The notes under the pieces: generated by a model | Seen by the model: only the letters and a program-made list of their open reading frames with translations | What the model was told of the DNA's origin: nothing | The model's database searches: none | Shown: positions 1 to 11,126 of the stretch, in pieces | Numbering within the stretch: the stretch's first letter is position 1 | Layout of the letters: each line of letters opens with the position of its first letter | Assembly (NCBI GenBank): GCA_003427395.1 | Contig: BFEA01000125.1 | Location: forward strand, 1,308,375 to 1,346,554 | Source: Chara braunii | Taxonomy: Eukaryota; Streptophyta; Charophyceae; Charales; Characeae | Direction: 5' to 3' | Length of the DNA: 38,180 bases | Program-made: the position numbers and the translations under genes

Positions 1-75
<75 letters not shown>
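1..75. repeat. (GA)n microsatellite at the window edge
   Basis: About 37 uninterrupted GA units run into the left edge. Assemblies often break in such tracts, so the sequence may really start at a contig end. Confidence 0.98.
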
Positions 76-80
<5 letters not shown>

Positions 81-295
81 TGAACGCGTGTACCGTCTAC
101 GGTAAAGAACTGTCCAGTAAAGTCGGGGAAAGAGAGCTCCTCGTGCTTAGATGTCTACGGTAGAGAACTGTCCAGTGATGTGCGTATGTTCTCTGCCAGT
201 CTGTATTTTCTAGAGAGAAAGGGGGATGGTAGGGCGCATGTATTTGTTGAACAGGAGCTGCGCTTCTGGAACGGATCAACGGTGACGGAAATGAG

Positions 296-535
296 CTCTC
301 TCTCTCTGTCTCGATCGGTCTATTTCTCTCCCTCTTTTCTTTTTTTCTTTCTCTTTTTCCTTTTTTCCCCCTTTCTCTGTCTCTCTCTTTCCCTCTCTGT
401 CTTTTTCTCCTTTTCTCTTGTTCTCTCTTTCTCTCTTTTCTCTCTTTTCTCTCTGTTCTGTCTTCTCTCTTCTCTCTTTTCTCTCTTTTCTCTCTCTCTC
501 TCTCTCTCTCTTCTCGCTTCCCCTCCCTCTTTCTC
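296..535. repeat. 240-bp homopyrimidine-rich CT/T tract
   Basis: Almost pure C and T on the plus strand, so purine-only on the other. The apparent proteins in this stretch (Ser/Leu/Phe-rich on plus, Arg/Glu/Lys-rich on minus) are translations of the repeat. Confidence 0.95.
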
Positions 536-885
536 GTATCGTCTTGATGGATCTGGCGCGCTTCGTCCCTGCAAAGCTGGCGATCACTTTTGGTTGTATG
601 TCGGAACAGATACCAGATATGAGGGAAAGGGGAGAGTGTGTGGATTTGGAAAAGTGTGATATAATGAGGGAAAGGAGAGAGTATGATGTTATGTTCTTCC
701 TCTGTGCTCTCGCATTTCTGAGGAAGAACCTGACTCCTGTGACAAGGTACAGGACGACTTTGGGATTGGATGTGCGCGTTTCTGTTTTTAAACCTCAGCA
801 GTCTCTTTTTGGAGCCACGTCACTGTTACAATTTGGTGAATATGTAATGGACGCAACATGAAGAAAGATGTGCGTACTTATTGCT

Positions 886-1010
886 TGCCCTACTGATAGC
901 TTCTCCTACTGATAGCTTCTCCTACTGATAGTCCTACTGATAACTTCTCCTACTGATAGCCTGTCCTACTGATAGCCTGTCCTACTGATAGCTTGTCCTA
1001 CCGAAAGGTT
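886..1010. repeat. 17-bp minisatellite, about 7 units
   Basis: Tandem units of the type tcctactgatagcttg with one short unit (tcctactgatag). The last unit (tcctaccgaaaggttg) is diverged and runs into the hairpin at 1008-1036. Confidence 0.92.
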
Positions 1011-1036
1011 GTCTTGTGGTAAATCCACAAGACAAC
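1008..1036. repeat. Perfect 12-bp hairpin, 5-nt loop
   Basis: GTTGTCTTGTGG and CCACAAGACAAC are exact reverse complements around TAAAT. It sits exactly between the 17-bp minisatellite and the first copy of the 292-bp duplication. Confidence 0.9.
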
Positions 1037-1656
1037 AATCCCATAACTTGAAAAGCCAGTACGTTTCCCGAATATTTTTCTTCTTCAATGTTGAACGGTG
1101 CTCATAGTGGCCTTCGGGGGGGGTGTTTCTACAGGATCTGTTCGGCTGGCGCTGCCAGCCGAAACGAAAATCTTACGGTATGCCGGTGGTCTTTGTTTTT
1201 TGGCATTTTGTGCAAGTGCGTCTCGGGAATAATTTGAGTTATGGCGATATTTGTTTTTTTGGCACTTATGCCAGAAATCCAAGGTCAATAATGACTGACA
1301 ATTAAGATAAATAATGAGAGAAATCTACGGACTACAATGGCAGAAAAATCCAGTATGGGATCAGCAATCCCATTACTTGAAAAGCCAGTACGTTTCCCGA
1401 ATATTTTTCTTCTTCAATGTTGAACGGTGCTCATAGTGGCCTTCGGGGGGGGTGTTTCTACAGGATCTGTTCGGCTGGCGCTGCCAGCCGAAACGAAAAT
1501 CTTACGGTATGCCGGTGGTCTTTGTTTTTTGGCATTTTGTGCAAGTGTGTCTCGGGAATAATTTGAGTTATGGGGATATTTGTTTTTTTGGCACTTATGC
1601 CAGAAATCCAAGGTCAATAATGACTGACAATTAAGATAAATAATGAGAGAAATCTA
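1036..1656. repeat. Two 292-bp direct copies 37 bp apart, each with a 10-bp hairpin
   Basis: Copies are 1036-1327 and 1365-1656 (329-bp offset), with only about three differences, so a recent duplication. Each contains TTCGGCTGGC and GCCAGCCGAA as a perfect stem around GCT (1141-1163 in copy 1). The similar 67- and 60-residue open frames in both copies are by-products of the duplication. Confidence 0.93.
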
Positions 1657-1774
1657 AGATTAGTTTAGCTGGGTAGCAATTTTTGTTGATTTCTGTGTCG
1701 TAGCGACACAAAAAAAAAATTGGAAAACAACACTGGTGCGGAGATCAGATTCATACCATAGGAAGTTTGGGCAA

Positions 1775-2075
1775 CTCTCAAGTCCTGAATTTCACTCCAG
1801 TGCTGCCAAATTGTTTGAGCAGAGGCAGTACTTGCAGTTCCCTCCCCCCTTATCATGTTCTTTTTGAAAGGAGGTATCTAGCCCCCAATGTGTGTGTGTG
1901 TGTGTGTGTATGTATGTTTCTTTTCTGTTTCTCAAGTACAAATCCAGTGCTTACAAATTGTCTGAGCAGAGGCAGTACTTGCAGGGATTTTTTTTTTTTA
2001 ATCGTTTTCTTTTTAAAAGGAGGTATCTTCCCCCTATTGTGGGTGTGTGTTTTGTTTTTCTGTTTTTTAAGCACA
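1775..2075. repeat. Two-copy diverged tandem repeat, about 147 bp
   Basis: Both halves share ccagtgct, then gagcagaggcagtacttgca, then aaaggaggtatct, then a GT-rich end. Copy 1 ends in a (TG)n run, copy 2 in a degenerate one. Confidence 0.85.
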
Positions 2076-2177
2076 ATACCACGCAGCCCCATCTATTCTG
2101 GGCCACAGCAGTCCGGTTGCTTATCACTGGTAAGCATGGAACAGAGATGAAGAAAGAACATGTGGAACGAGAAACAG

Positions 2178-2285
2178 GAACAGAGAGAAGGACGAGGGCA
2201 TTCAATTCACCTGATTCTTTGAGGACGTGAACTCATGATCTTTTGTAAACAATCATGTGTGTGTGCCGTTCAGCCACGCTAAATA
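2178..2285 (-). repeat. Possible tRNA-derived (Pol III box) remnant
   Basis: On the minus strand an A-box-like gtggctgaacgg is followed about 30 bases later by gatcatgagttcacgtcc, close to a tRNA B box (GWTCRANNC). The spacing fits a tRNA-derived SINE head. No cloverleaf or target-site duplication could be confirmed. Weak call. Confidence 0.25.
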
Positions 2286-2617
2286 AAATTTCACTATATT
2301 CCGGAACGTGCTCTTTGCGTACGGCCCTTTGTTTTGTTTGTCAAATTCGATACATGTACGAGTTCACCTTACTGAAATGTAATGGCCATAATCCGCAGGA
2401 AACCAACAGAGCCGGGTTGTGGACGACATCAGTAGTGCAATCATGTGCTCTGGGTTGTTGGGTACAGATCGAAGGTGGTCGGTCGACCGGAGCAAATCCA
2501 TAAATGATGGTCATTCCGCTGCTCACACAGCAACCTTCGTGTTTTTTTGACCGTTGTTCTCTTTTTCTGCGGCTCCTGTTGGACCAGACTCGTTGTCCTG
2601 TTAGTGAGGATGACTTC

Positions 2618-2648
<31 letters not shown>

Positions 2649-2924
2649 CACGTGCCTCTCGTCTCCTTTTTGAATCTCCTGCTCTTCCCTGACTTGCGTC
2701 TAGCTTTTTTTATTTTTATTTTTATTTTTTATTTTTTTTAAATAACTTCACATGTTCTGTTAGTGAGGATTGACTCCTCCCCTGCTGGTATTGATTAATA
2801 TGATAGTATCCTTGTGATCCCTGCAGGACTCGAACTTGTGAACTGTTCATCAATAACAATTACATGTATGTGCTACTCAGCTTCTTCTGCTCTAACGTGT
2901 TGCTGCGGCTGTTTCCTGTTTCAG

Positions 2925-3007
2925 TATGATCTATCGGTTACAACATTCTCTCCGGATGGCCGCGTTTTCCAGACCGAGTATGCGATGAAGGCCGTTGATA
3001 ACAGCGG
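2925..3007 (+). CDS. PAG1: PAG1 first visible coding exon (residues 1-27 and part of 28)
   Basis: Follows a pyrimidine-rich acceptor ending in tttcag and opens in phase 0 with Tyr. It encodes the alpha-subunit signature [16 protein letters not shown], the segment that in this family packs at the alpha-ring gate, then [11 protein letters not shown] and two bases of a Gly codon. The donor is gtacgt at 3008, so the next intron is phase 2. Confidence 0.96.
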
Positions 3008-5928
3008 GTACGTGTTTTCTAAAACCTGTTTAAAACCAAACAGGCTTTTCTGTTGTGTTTCTACTACATATGGCTTGTTGAACTTGTGATGATTTTTTAC
3101 AATGTCATTGTTATTATTTAAAAACATGTCGATGGGCAGTCGAGCAGCTTTGTATCCTTTCATAAATGCATATTGTCACCACGTGCCTTTGCTTCACTTG
3201 TTTCATATAGGGACAGTATAATTCAGCAGAATGTGGTACCGATCTGGCTGTCGCAGCCTCAGTGAGGATTACCCCTCAGTCACCTACAGCTCCACTGAAC
3301 TACACTCAGTCCCGTCCTGTTGAGGACGTACCGCGTTTTCTTTGCTGCCAACTGAAAATCGCCGCTGCCTATCACTATCTGCATCTGGTTCTCTCTCTCT
3401 GTCGTTACGACTTGCCTAACACCCAATTACGCTGCAATTGTCACGGAATGACAATGAGCCAAACACTGACCATATCACTAGCTCATAAGATATGTATCAT
3501 TTGATCCATAATTAGTCTTGTCTCCCTTCGCCTCTCTCTTGCATGTTATTGTGGCTCTTCTTGCATATTTTCTTCAGAAATTCGTCATCAGCACCCTGGT
3601 TCTGTAATGAAATTCTTCACCTTGGATGTGCGAGCATGTTTCTTGAGGTGCGCACAACTCTGGCTCTGCTTTGCTACAACTGGCTGAACTGCCGAACCTG
3701 TATGCATCCAGATACATCCACGTTCAGGCAGAAAATGGGATCAGCAAAATGGCATCTGCATGCATGGAGCATGCCCAGAGGCCGTTTTTGCGATGCAGCT
3801 ATGCGGTGCGCCATGTGGTATAGTGCGGCAGCAGAGTTCCCGGATGACCGATGCACATCCGCTGGCTGCACTGAGTGCACATCAGGGTAGTGCGCAGGGC
3901 TGTGCGCACCTGCCGCTCTTGCGCACATGTTTGTTTTTGTGTTTGGCCTGAAAGATACTTGTATATAATTGAGGGCAACAGTGACGAAAAGCCTAGTAGC
4001 TGAGTACACTGTGTGCCTTCATTATGACTGTATGGGTTCTATACATCGGACTACACAAAAGGCTTCAGTATCAGAGCGCACCACATATCCTCATCATGAC
4101 TGTATCGCAGCTTCTTTACATTCGTCTACACAACATGCCTCGTCGGATCACACCATGCCCCCACGTCATGACTGTATCTGACCTGAAGGGTAACTTCTTT
4201 ACATTCCAGGACACAGCATGCGCTCATCAACGTTCATGAAAAGCCGCAGTATCCGAGGGTCATGACTGTGCCAGACCTGAAAGTTAGCTTCTGTACTTTC
4301 AAGAACACGACGCTCCATCATCAGTGCTCACAAAAAGTATTGTATCCGATTACATCACGCGCCCTCATATTACTGTATGGGACTTGAAAGGTATCTCCCT
4401 GTTAGAAGGGAAAATGGAGAGGACAAAAACCAACGTCAGAGCTGTCTTCCTTTTCCCCTATTAGTAGCAAAAAAATAAAATTAACTGTCAGAAGGCTGAG
4501 AACTATCTGTTTTCAACAGCACAATGCACCCTCATCATGACTGTATTGGACGGTAAGGATTTCTCGAGTATCCATAGCTCACATTGCCACACACACAATT
4601 TCTGGTGCCGCTGTCAAGCGCAGTCCCAATTTTTTTGTTTTTGTTTTTCGTGCGCTCGTATTTTATTAGATCTGGCACCGCTGTCAAGCGCAGTCCCAAA
4701 TGTCTTTTTTTTGTTTTTCGTCCACTCGTATTTAGTAGATGAGGTGCGCCCCTCCCATATTTTTCCGACCACCACCTATTTTTGGGGGTGTGCCGTACTG
4801 CGTGCACGTGCATAGGGGCGTGTCTGCTGTGCGCTGCATGTGCACTGTGTCACATGTGAAGTGCACTGCACGAATGCTAGAGACCCACAAGGCTGTGCTT
4901 TGTATTTGCTAACAATGGGCCAGCTCGCCCCTGTTATACCATTGTTGATGGCCATGTGAGGCTGTCTTGCTTCTTGCCGCTTCCTTTGACAGGAAGAGGG
5001 ACAGATCGAGGTGGGCTGAACCAACCAGTCCGTGTTGTTGACTGTCTGGTGTGAGGGGATGTGATGGTGTAATCTGCTTCGATTGATCTTTCAATTGTTT
5101 TTTTTTTTTGGGGGGGGGGGGGGGGTAGGAGGGACGGGGCAGGAGGACAAAAAGGGGGAGAGTTCAAGTTTGGTTGAGCCTGGCAGTGTGTGGAGTTTTC
5201 CATCTGTTGTGAGTGCAGGTGATTGTGTTGTCTGGTTTGATTTTCTTCAGCTTGCTGTCCTGGAGGACAGTAGGTGATGCCCACATTAGGTAGGTTATCG
5301 GTTACAGGGTGGGCAGTGAATTTGTGCACTGCAGTTTAGAAGAGGGTAGGTGACATATTATGTGGAGCTGTAGCTTCATTCTAACCCTATGAAAGGGCTT
5401 GAACCTCAAAGAGCAAGGACGTCTTCACACTAGGACTTGCTTAATAAAAAGAAATACAAGTGTGACTGTAATCTGTTGGAGGACCACCAATTTTTTTTAT
5501 GCACTTAATTCTGCCTCTCAAATAGAATACAACCTGCCATCCGAAACCACTACACGAACAGCATTCCTCTCCGCCCCCCCCCCCCCCACCCCCTTTTCAA
5601 CAACATCTGGTCCCAAAGGTTCCACTGTGTAATCGTAGCCGTGTGAGTGGGACACGCTGTGCAGTGTGATGCTATGCTGTCAAACAAGGATGCTGCTGTA
5701 GTTGTGTGCCTCATGGCATACTCTTAATAGCATTTCTCAGCTGAATCTGTCTACTAACTGCAGTCAGATAGATGGAAAGTTAAAGTGGGAGTATGCCGGT
5801 ACTTCCGTTGGAGAAAGGGCGGGTGTGTTCACGTGGAACTGCAGTCAAATATGGAAAGTTAAGTGGGAGTATGGATGATTGACGGTGTGATTGGCATGAC
5901 TTCATTGATCGATCAGTTGCTTGATTTT

Positions 5929-6016
<88 letters not shown>

Positions 6017-6310
6017 CTTGTGATGATCTGATTTGATGACTTCGGCCGATGAGAAGCTGTCAGGAGTGTGGAGTTATCGGGATAGTTGCTCGTATTCATC
6101 GCAAAGAGAGTTCCATTCGTGGGAGAGCAACGAGGGGCATCATGCACATGTGTTAGAGTGTTGTGTGTGCATTAGCCTGGGTGATAGGTATGATAGATAT
6201 GAGGACTCCGGTTAAGTGAGACCTGAGCCTGGCTACCGAGCTCAGCGATCTGCACTCGAATATGAGGAATCTGGGTAAGTGAGACCACGCTTGGGGCAGT
6301 TATGTGTAAC

Positions 6311-6344
<34 letters not shown>

Positions 6345-8206
6345 ATGTTCTTTTTCTCGGTATGCGCTTTGAGTAGGAGATGAAAAGAGTGGAGCATGAT
6401 ACCAGCCGAGGGTTGGGATCTAATGGTTGGGGAATGCAGAGAAAAGGGTGAAAACGGTGACGAGCACAGACAGACAAACACACTGGCACAGTCATGCTTT
6501 TTCTGTGGAGTTGTGTATTACGTACATGACAACACACTTCCTATGAAAGTTGGACAGAACAGTCACAGTCACCCTTCTCTGTCGTATTATATTCAGCAAA
6601 CTACAAAACACACATACGGCCTTGCCCGTTCTCTGTTGAGGCATATTGGTGCAGCCAGGGTCCAGATCTACCGGTGGTGATGCTAGTGGTTGTCCTTTGC
6701 TGACTGGGTGTGTAGAGTGGGTTTTATGGTTATGAGGGACTAACTATTGCCATTATTGTCAGGAGTCTGGAGTCTGGAGTAGACGGTAGTCTAGGATTCT
6801 TAGGGGTTGGTGTGAGTAAGATGACCACTTTTCTGAAGGGTATGGCTAGCTTTGGCAAGGTGGTAAGTGTCCTTATCCTGGTCAGGCTGTTGGGGTTCAA
6901 CCTCCTGATGAGTCGGCAAGAAGTCTGACAAAAGTCTGTGCAGTGAACCATTTCGCGATTTATGCAAGTCATCCTTGCGCAGGGGATGTGTTAATCTTCT
7001 CTCTGTCACTCCAATTTTTATGGATTTCCCGAAGGACTCGCCCCGTTTTACATTTTTTTGAGTTGTTTTTAGCGAATACAACACATGCAGACATGCCCCC
7101 CCCCTCCTCACTGTTCCCACCTAATCAGCACTTGCTATATAGTGTTGCAGCACTCGTGGGGGGCTTCACATGTACAGTGGAACAACCCTTGGTGTCATCA
7201 CACAGACACAGATGATCTTTTTTTGTTTATCGTGCTGCGATGATGATGCCACTGTGTGTACTTTTGATACCTCTTGGCCTACAGCTTGGCCTACTGTGGG
7301 CATTTTCTGAGTACTGGTCACCGAAGTTAGGGATAACTTTGCGGACTTGGCCTTTTCTTGAACCTTCGCTCACACTGGCCTGTATGTTGGGCCCATTTTT
7401 GACTGCTGAGGACGACTCCCCCTGGATGACATTAAAACATCAGTCCACACGAGCCAAAGTTGACGAAGCTACCTCGCAAGGCGCACGAGCCTCCAACTGG
7501 GACTTTTCATAGTGGCCTTTGGTCATCACCACCGGCGCACCCTCCGAATTGAAAAGCTCTTACCGTGTATACCGGTTAGAGTGAGCTGAGGCTTGGGTGA
7601 ATTGGTGATAATAAAATAAATTTCTTTGAAACCACCAGTCCATGCTACCTTCGACTGAATTCTGCGACCTTGGAAATGTAGACCATGCTTACCAGCCCAC
7701 GTGTGGGGTCGGTTCGATACCCTAGCAGATGGCAAATTTTTGGTTCGTTGCCCTGCGAAATGAGATTTTTTTTGGTTCTGTACCTATGGAATCAGAAAAT
7801 TTTCAGTTCAGTACCCTAAGGCATCGGAAAATGTTTGGTTTGCTACCTACTAGATGGGAATGTTTCAGTCCGGTATCTACAGCATGGGAAAATTTTCGGT
7901 TCAACACAATAGGCTTGGCTGTAGTATGGTACTGGTAGTGGTCGAATGCAGACAGATTAGGACTACAGGGTCACGCCCTATTGGGCTATGGTATTAGTAG
8001 TGGTTGAACACAGACATATTAGGACTGGAGGGTCATGCAGCATTCGGCTTGCTAGTTGGAAGACCGGCTCTCGCTTGTGCAATTCACCGGCTTAAGCCCC
8101 ACCTGAGCTGCAGGGCAGTGCTGAGGAGTTAATCTATGAATTGGTGGGTGGTTGTGTTTTGACCGACCCCTGTTTTGATTTTTGATTTTTTTTTTTTTTT
8201 CCCCCT

Positions 8207-8237
<31 letters not shown>

Positions 8238-11091
8238 ACGGATGTCTCGAAGGACACCCCTGTTTCGATTTCTGCCTCGTATTTTACCGGTAAGTGGTCT
8301 GTCAAGTTCGGCTGTCCCTCTTGCATCCCAGACACCTCCCATTTTTTTGGAACAACTGGCGCTGACCTCTTATGGTCTTACTACATCCTGTCAGGACCTG
8401 TTGAGTATGCTTCGTACGTGGGGGCATACAGTATTGGCATTTATCCTGAAAAGTTCATAGCAACCCTCTATGCCAGCCCTACCTTTCGTCTCTCGAAGAC
8501 AGTCAGTCATCGATCAATTTGTGATTCAAAAAGTAGTTTCACTTTATGCTCAATGTATTGGCAATGACATGGTAATCGGGGTTTACTGGAGACAACTCTT
8601 ATGGGTCTTGTTGGGTGCTTCGTTAATCAACACAATGTACTTACAGCCACCGTGTACACCCCCCATGCACACCGTGTGGTGGTTATACCAGTTAGTGTTG
8701 GATGTTTCGACAATGACAAGTGGGAAAGACGGTTTCGTTTTATGCTCAATGTATTGGCAATGACATGGTAATCGGGGCTTACTGGAGACGACTCTTATTG
8801 GTAGTGTTGGGTGCTTTGTTAATCAACACGATGTGCTTACGGCCACCACGTGCACCCCCATGCGCACCATGTGGTGGGGATACCAGTTAGTGTTGGATGT
8901 GTCGACAATGACAAGCGGGACTTAGCAAAGGTACTCGTTATGGATCTTGGGTTCTTTGCATAAAACCATAACCGAACTTTGAGCTGCTTCGGTTTGAATG
9001 ATCCTATGATGCTATTAGTCAACCCACGTGCACACGAGCGGATGGTTTCAGTGATGCTATCAGTCATTGGCACTTCTTGTAATAAGATGATCAGTGGGCA
9101 GTTTATGGCAGTGGGGCTTCTAGCAAATGCAAAACTTCTCCGTTCTAAGGCTGATGCAGATGTGGGCCTTAGTTGGACTGGAAAAGTTGTGGAGAGGGAG
9201 GGGTCAGGTGCTGTGCTGGCAGCGTCAATGAGATTGTAAAGATGTAAAATACAGACAAGGGTGGGATAGTTTGATGTGTCATCACGGAAGGTAAGATGTT
9301 TCCAGTTCATGGGGTTGTTATCTGATACGTTTTTTGCTGCTGGTGTATGTTGGTCTGTGTCAGGACTGCGGTGGGGATTCGCTGCAAGGATGGGATCGTA
9401 ATGGTGGGTGAGACAGATGGTTATATTTTCGTTTCTTGTTAGAATATGTTCGTCAATCAGTCTGAAATCTGTGTGCGTTGAGTTTATCTTGAGGTGGCCT
9501 GGTATCTAAGAGCATCAGTTGCTCTTATAGCTTGTGCTTTTGGGGGTAGGCGAAGGAGGGGGGGGGGAGTGGGGGGCCTCCTAATTGTTGAAAATGGTAT
9601 GATCGTTCTCGTTATGTCACTAAAGGCAGCTACAATGGTGAGCCCCTTCTAAAGGTTCAAGTTTAGCATTTCAGTTGGCAGAGTTTGAAATTTACCCCTA
9701 TGCACTGCCGGTATTTTGACAAATGTGTAAAAACTGTAAATTGAACTGAAAAGGAAAAAAAAAAGAGAGCTAAAGAACTGAAAGTGGGATCTTGACAGTT
9801 GATTAACAGCTGGGTTCGTTTCAGGGTTCTTCTGGTTGTTAGTTTTATCAACTTTTATGTCATTAGGACAATGGGTCCGTTTTGAGGTTGTTGTTGTGTG
9901 GGTGAGTGGAAGAAAGGGGGGGGGGAGGGATCCAGATAGGTAAGTTCAGAGCTGAGGATATTGTTCATTTTGCACGAGGGACGAAGATGTTCTCCGCTAT
10001 GTTGGGGCCTATTCGGCTCGTGCTTTGTGTTGCGAATCCTGCAGCTCTACTTTCTACAGAGCAGTGTGTATGATATTAGAGAGGAGTAGAATTGTTCGTT
10101 CTCACATGGCCTCTCCTGTCATTTGTTTCAATTTCAATATCTATTAAGCGGAGTCCTTGCTCACCACGTGCCCATCCATTTGTATGGAATTAGGAGAAGA
10201 AAGATCATATTGGTACTCGAAAGAGAAGAATATGTTATCTAGTGTGTGGAAAAAGGAAATAACTTATCAAGAAGTAATACATCATTACTGCATCCATTTT
10301 CGTAACAAAACTCGTTCCTCTAGGGGGAAAGCGGGGGGTGTACGAGTTCAAAGGACACAGAGAGGGAGTGAACGCTGAATACATCACTAGTACTCGTTCC
10401 GTGTTAGTATGTTTTACTCCCTTCTGCTATTGCGTTCTTAGCTGCAAGCCTGTCATACCATCTCCTTTACTATCTCCTGAGTGCTTTTGGAAGTTACATG
10501 TATTGATTTTATCGAAACAACAGCGCTTATGCTTTGGATCCTGATTGAATGCAAATCACAGGATGTGAGAATGGATGTATTCCTTACGATATGTAATGGG
10601 TGTGGGAGTGACGAAACCAGAATGTGAAAAGTAATTGTTTGCATAGCTCTCTTGACATTGTGGCTAAGATCAAATTTGGTGTGCTCTCCCCAGTTGCGTA
10701 ATCGCGTAGACGTAAGAGTACCGACGTGCCTGACAGGGCCAGTTTCAGGATTGTGGCAGTGCTGCTGTGCTTTCGCCCAACTCATTTTTTGTTTTGTTTC
10801 TATGCTCCGACCCCCAACCCATGTTGTGCAGGGAGTAGAAAAGCTTGTCATCTCGAAGATGCTGGTGGCGGGGTCTAATCGACGAATCCACTCTGTTGAT
10901 CGGCACGCTGGAATGGTAAGACTCTCTATCTCTAAGAATCAACATGCATCCGTTAAGATTGCCATCTATACTCACATCATTTCATGCATTCCTGCGACTC
11001 TCTGTGTCTCTATGCATTGCAGACCATTCCCGCAGTATTCCAGTGGTCCCAGCTGGAAGCCTACAGCGGATTGAAGCTGATGTCCACTGAT

Positions 11092-11126
<35 letters not shown>

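Larger units (their letters stand above)
3008..9363 (+). other. PAG1: PAG1 intron, 6.4 kb
   Basis: Longest intron. Contents: a degenerate repeat around catcatgactgtat (about 4020-4560); a 70-bp tandem pair (4601-4740); a (GT)n(GA)n tract (5932-6013); a (TC)n run (6309-6342); U6-derived sequences at 6944-7037 and 8207-8255; a 32-bp degenerate array (7709-7905); a 62-bp pair (7925-8048); and a 196-bp pair (8545-8920). The open frames here contain no recognisable domain. Confidence 0.85.

Noticed and set aside
180-861. Open frames over the CT tract (Ser/Leu-rich on plus, Arg/Glu-rich on minus)
   Set aside because: Both are direct translations of simple repeats on the two strands, with no domain.
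2815-2900. tRNA gene on the minus strand (AAGTTCGAGTCC box)
   Set aside because: T-arm and acceptor stems do not pair; it overlaps the branch region before a PAG1 exon.
3211-3260. Possible alternative exon after tttcatatag
   Set aside because: The peptide ([11 protein letters not shown]) does not match the expected TVVGIKCKDG; the true exon is at 9364.
7700-7725. GGTTCGATACC as a tRNA B box
   Set aside because: No A box or stems at proper distance; it is the first unit of a 32-bp tandem repeat.
8175-8567. 130-residue open frame downstream of the U6 fragment
   Set aside because: It begins inside the U6 and A-tail sequence and runs into a tandem duplication; no recognisable domain.
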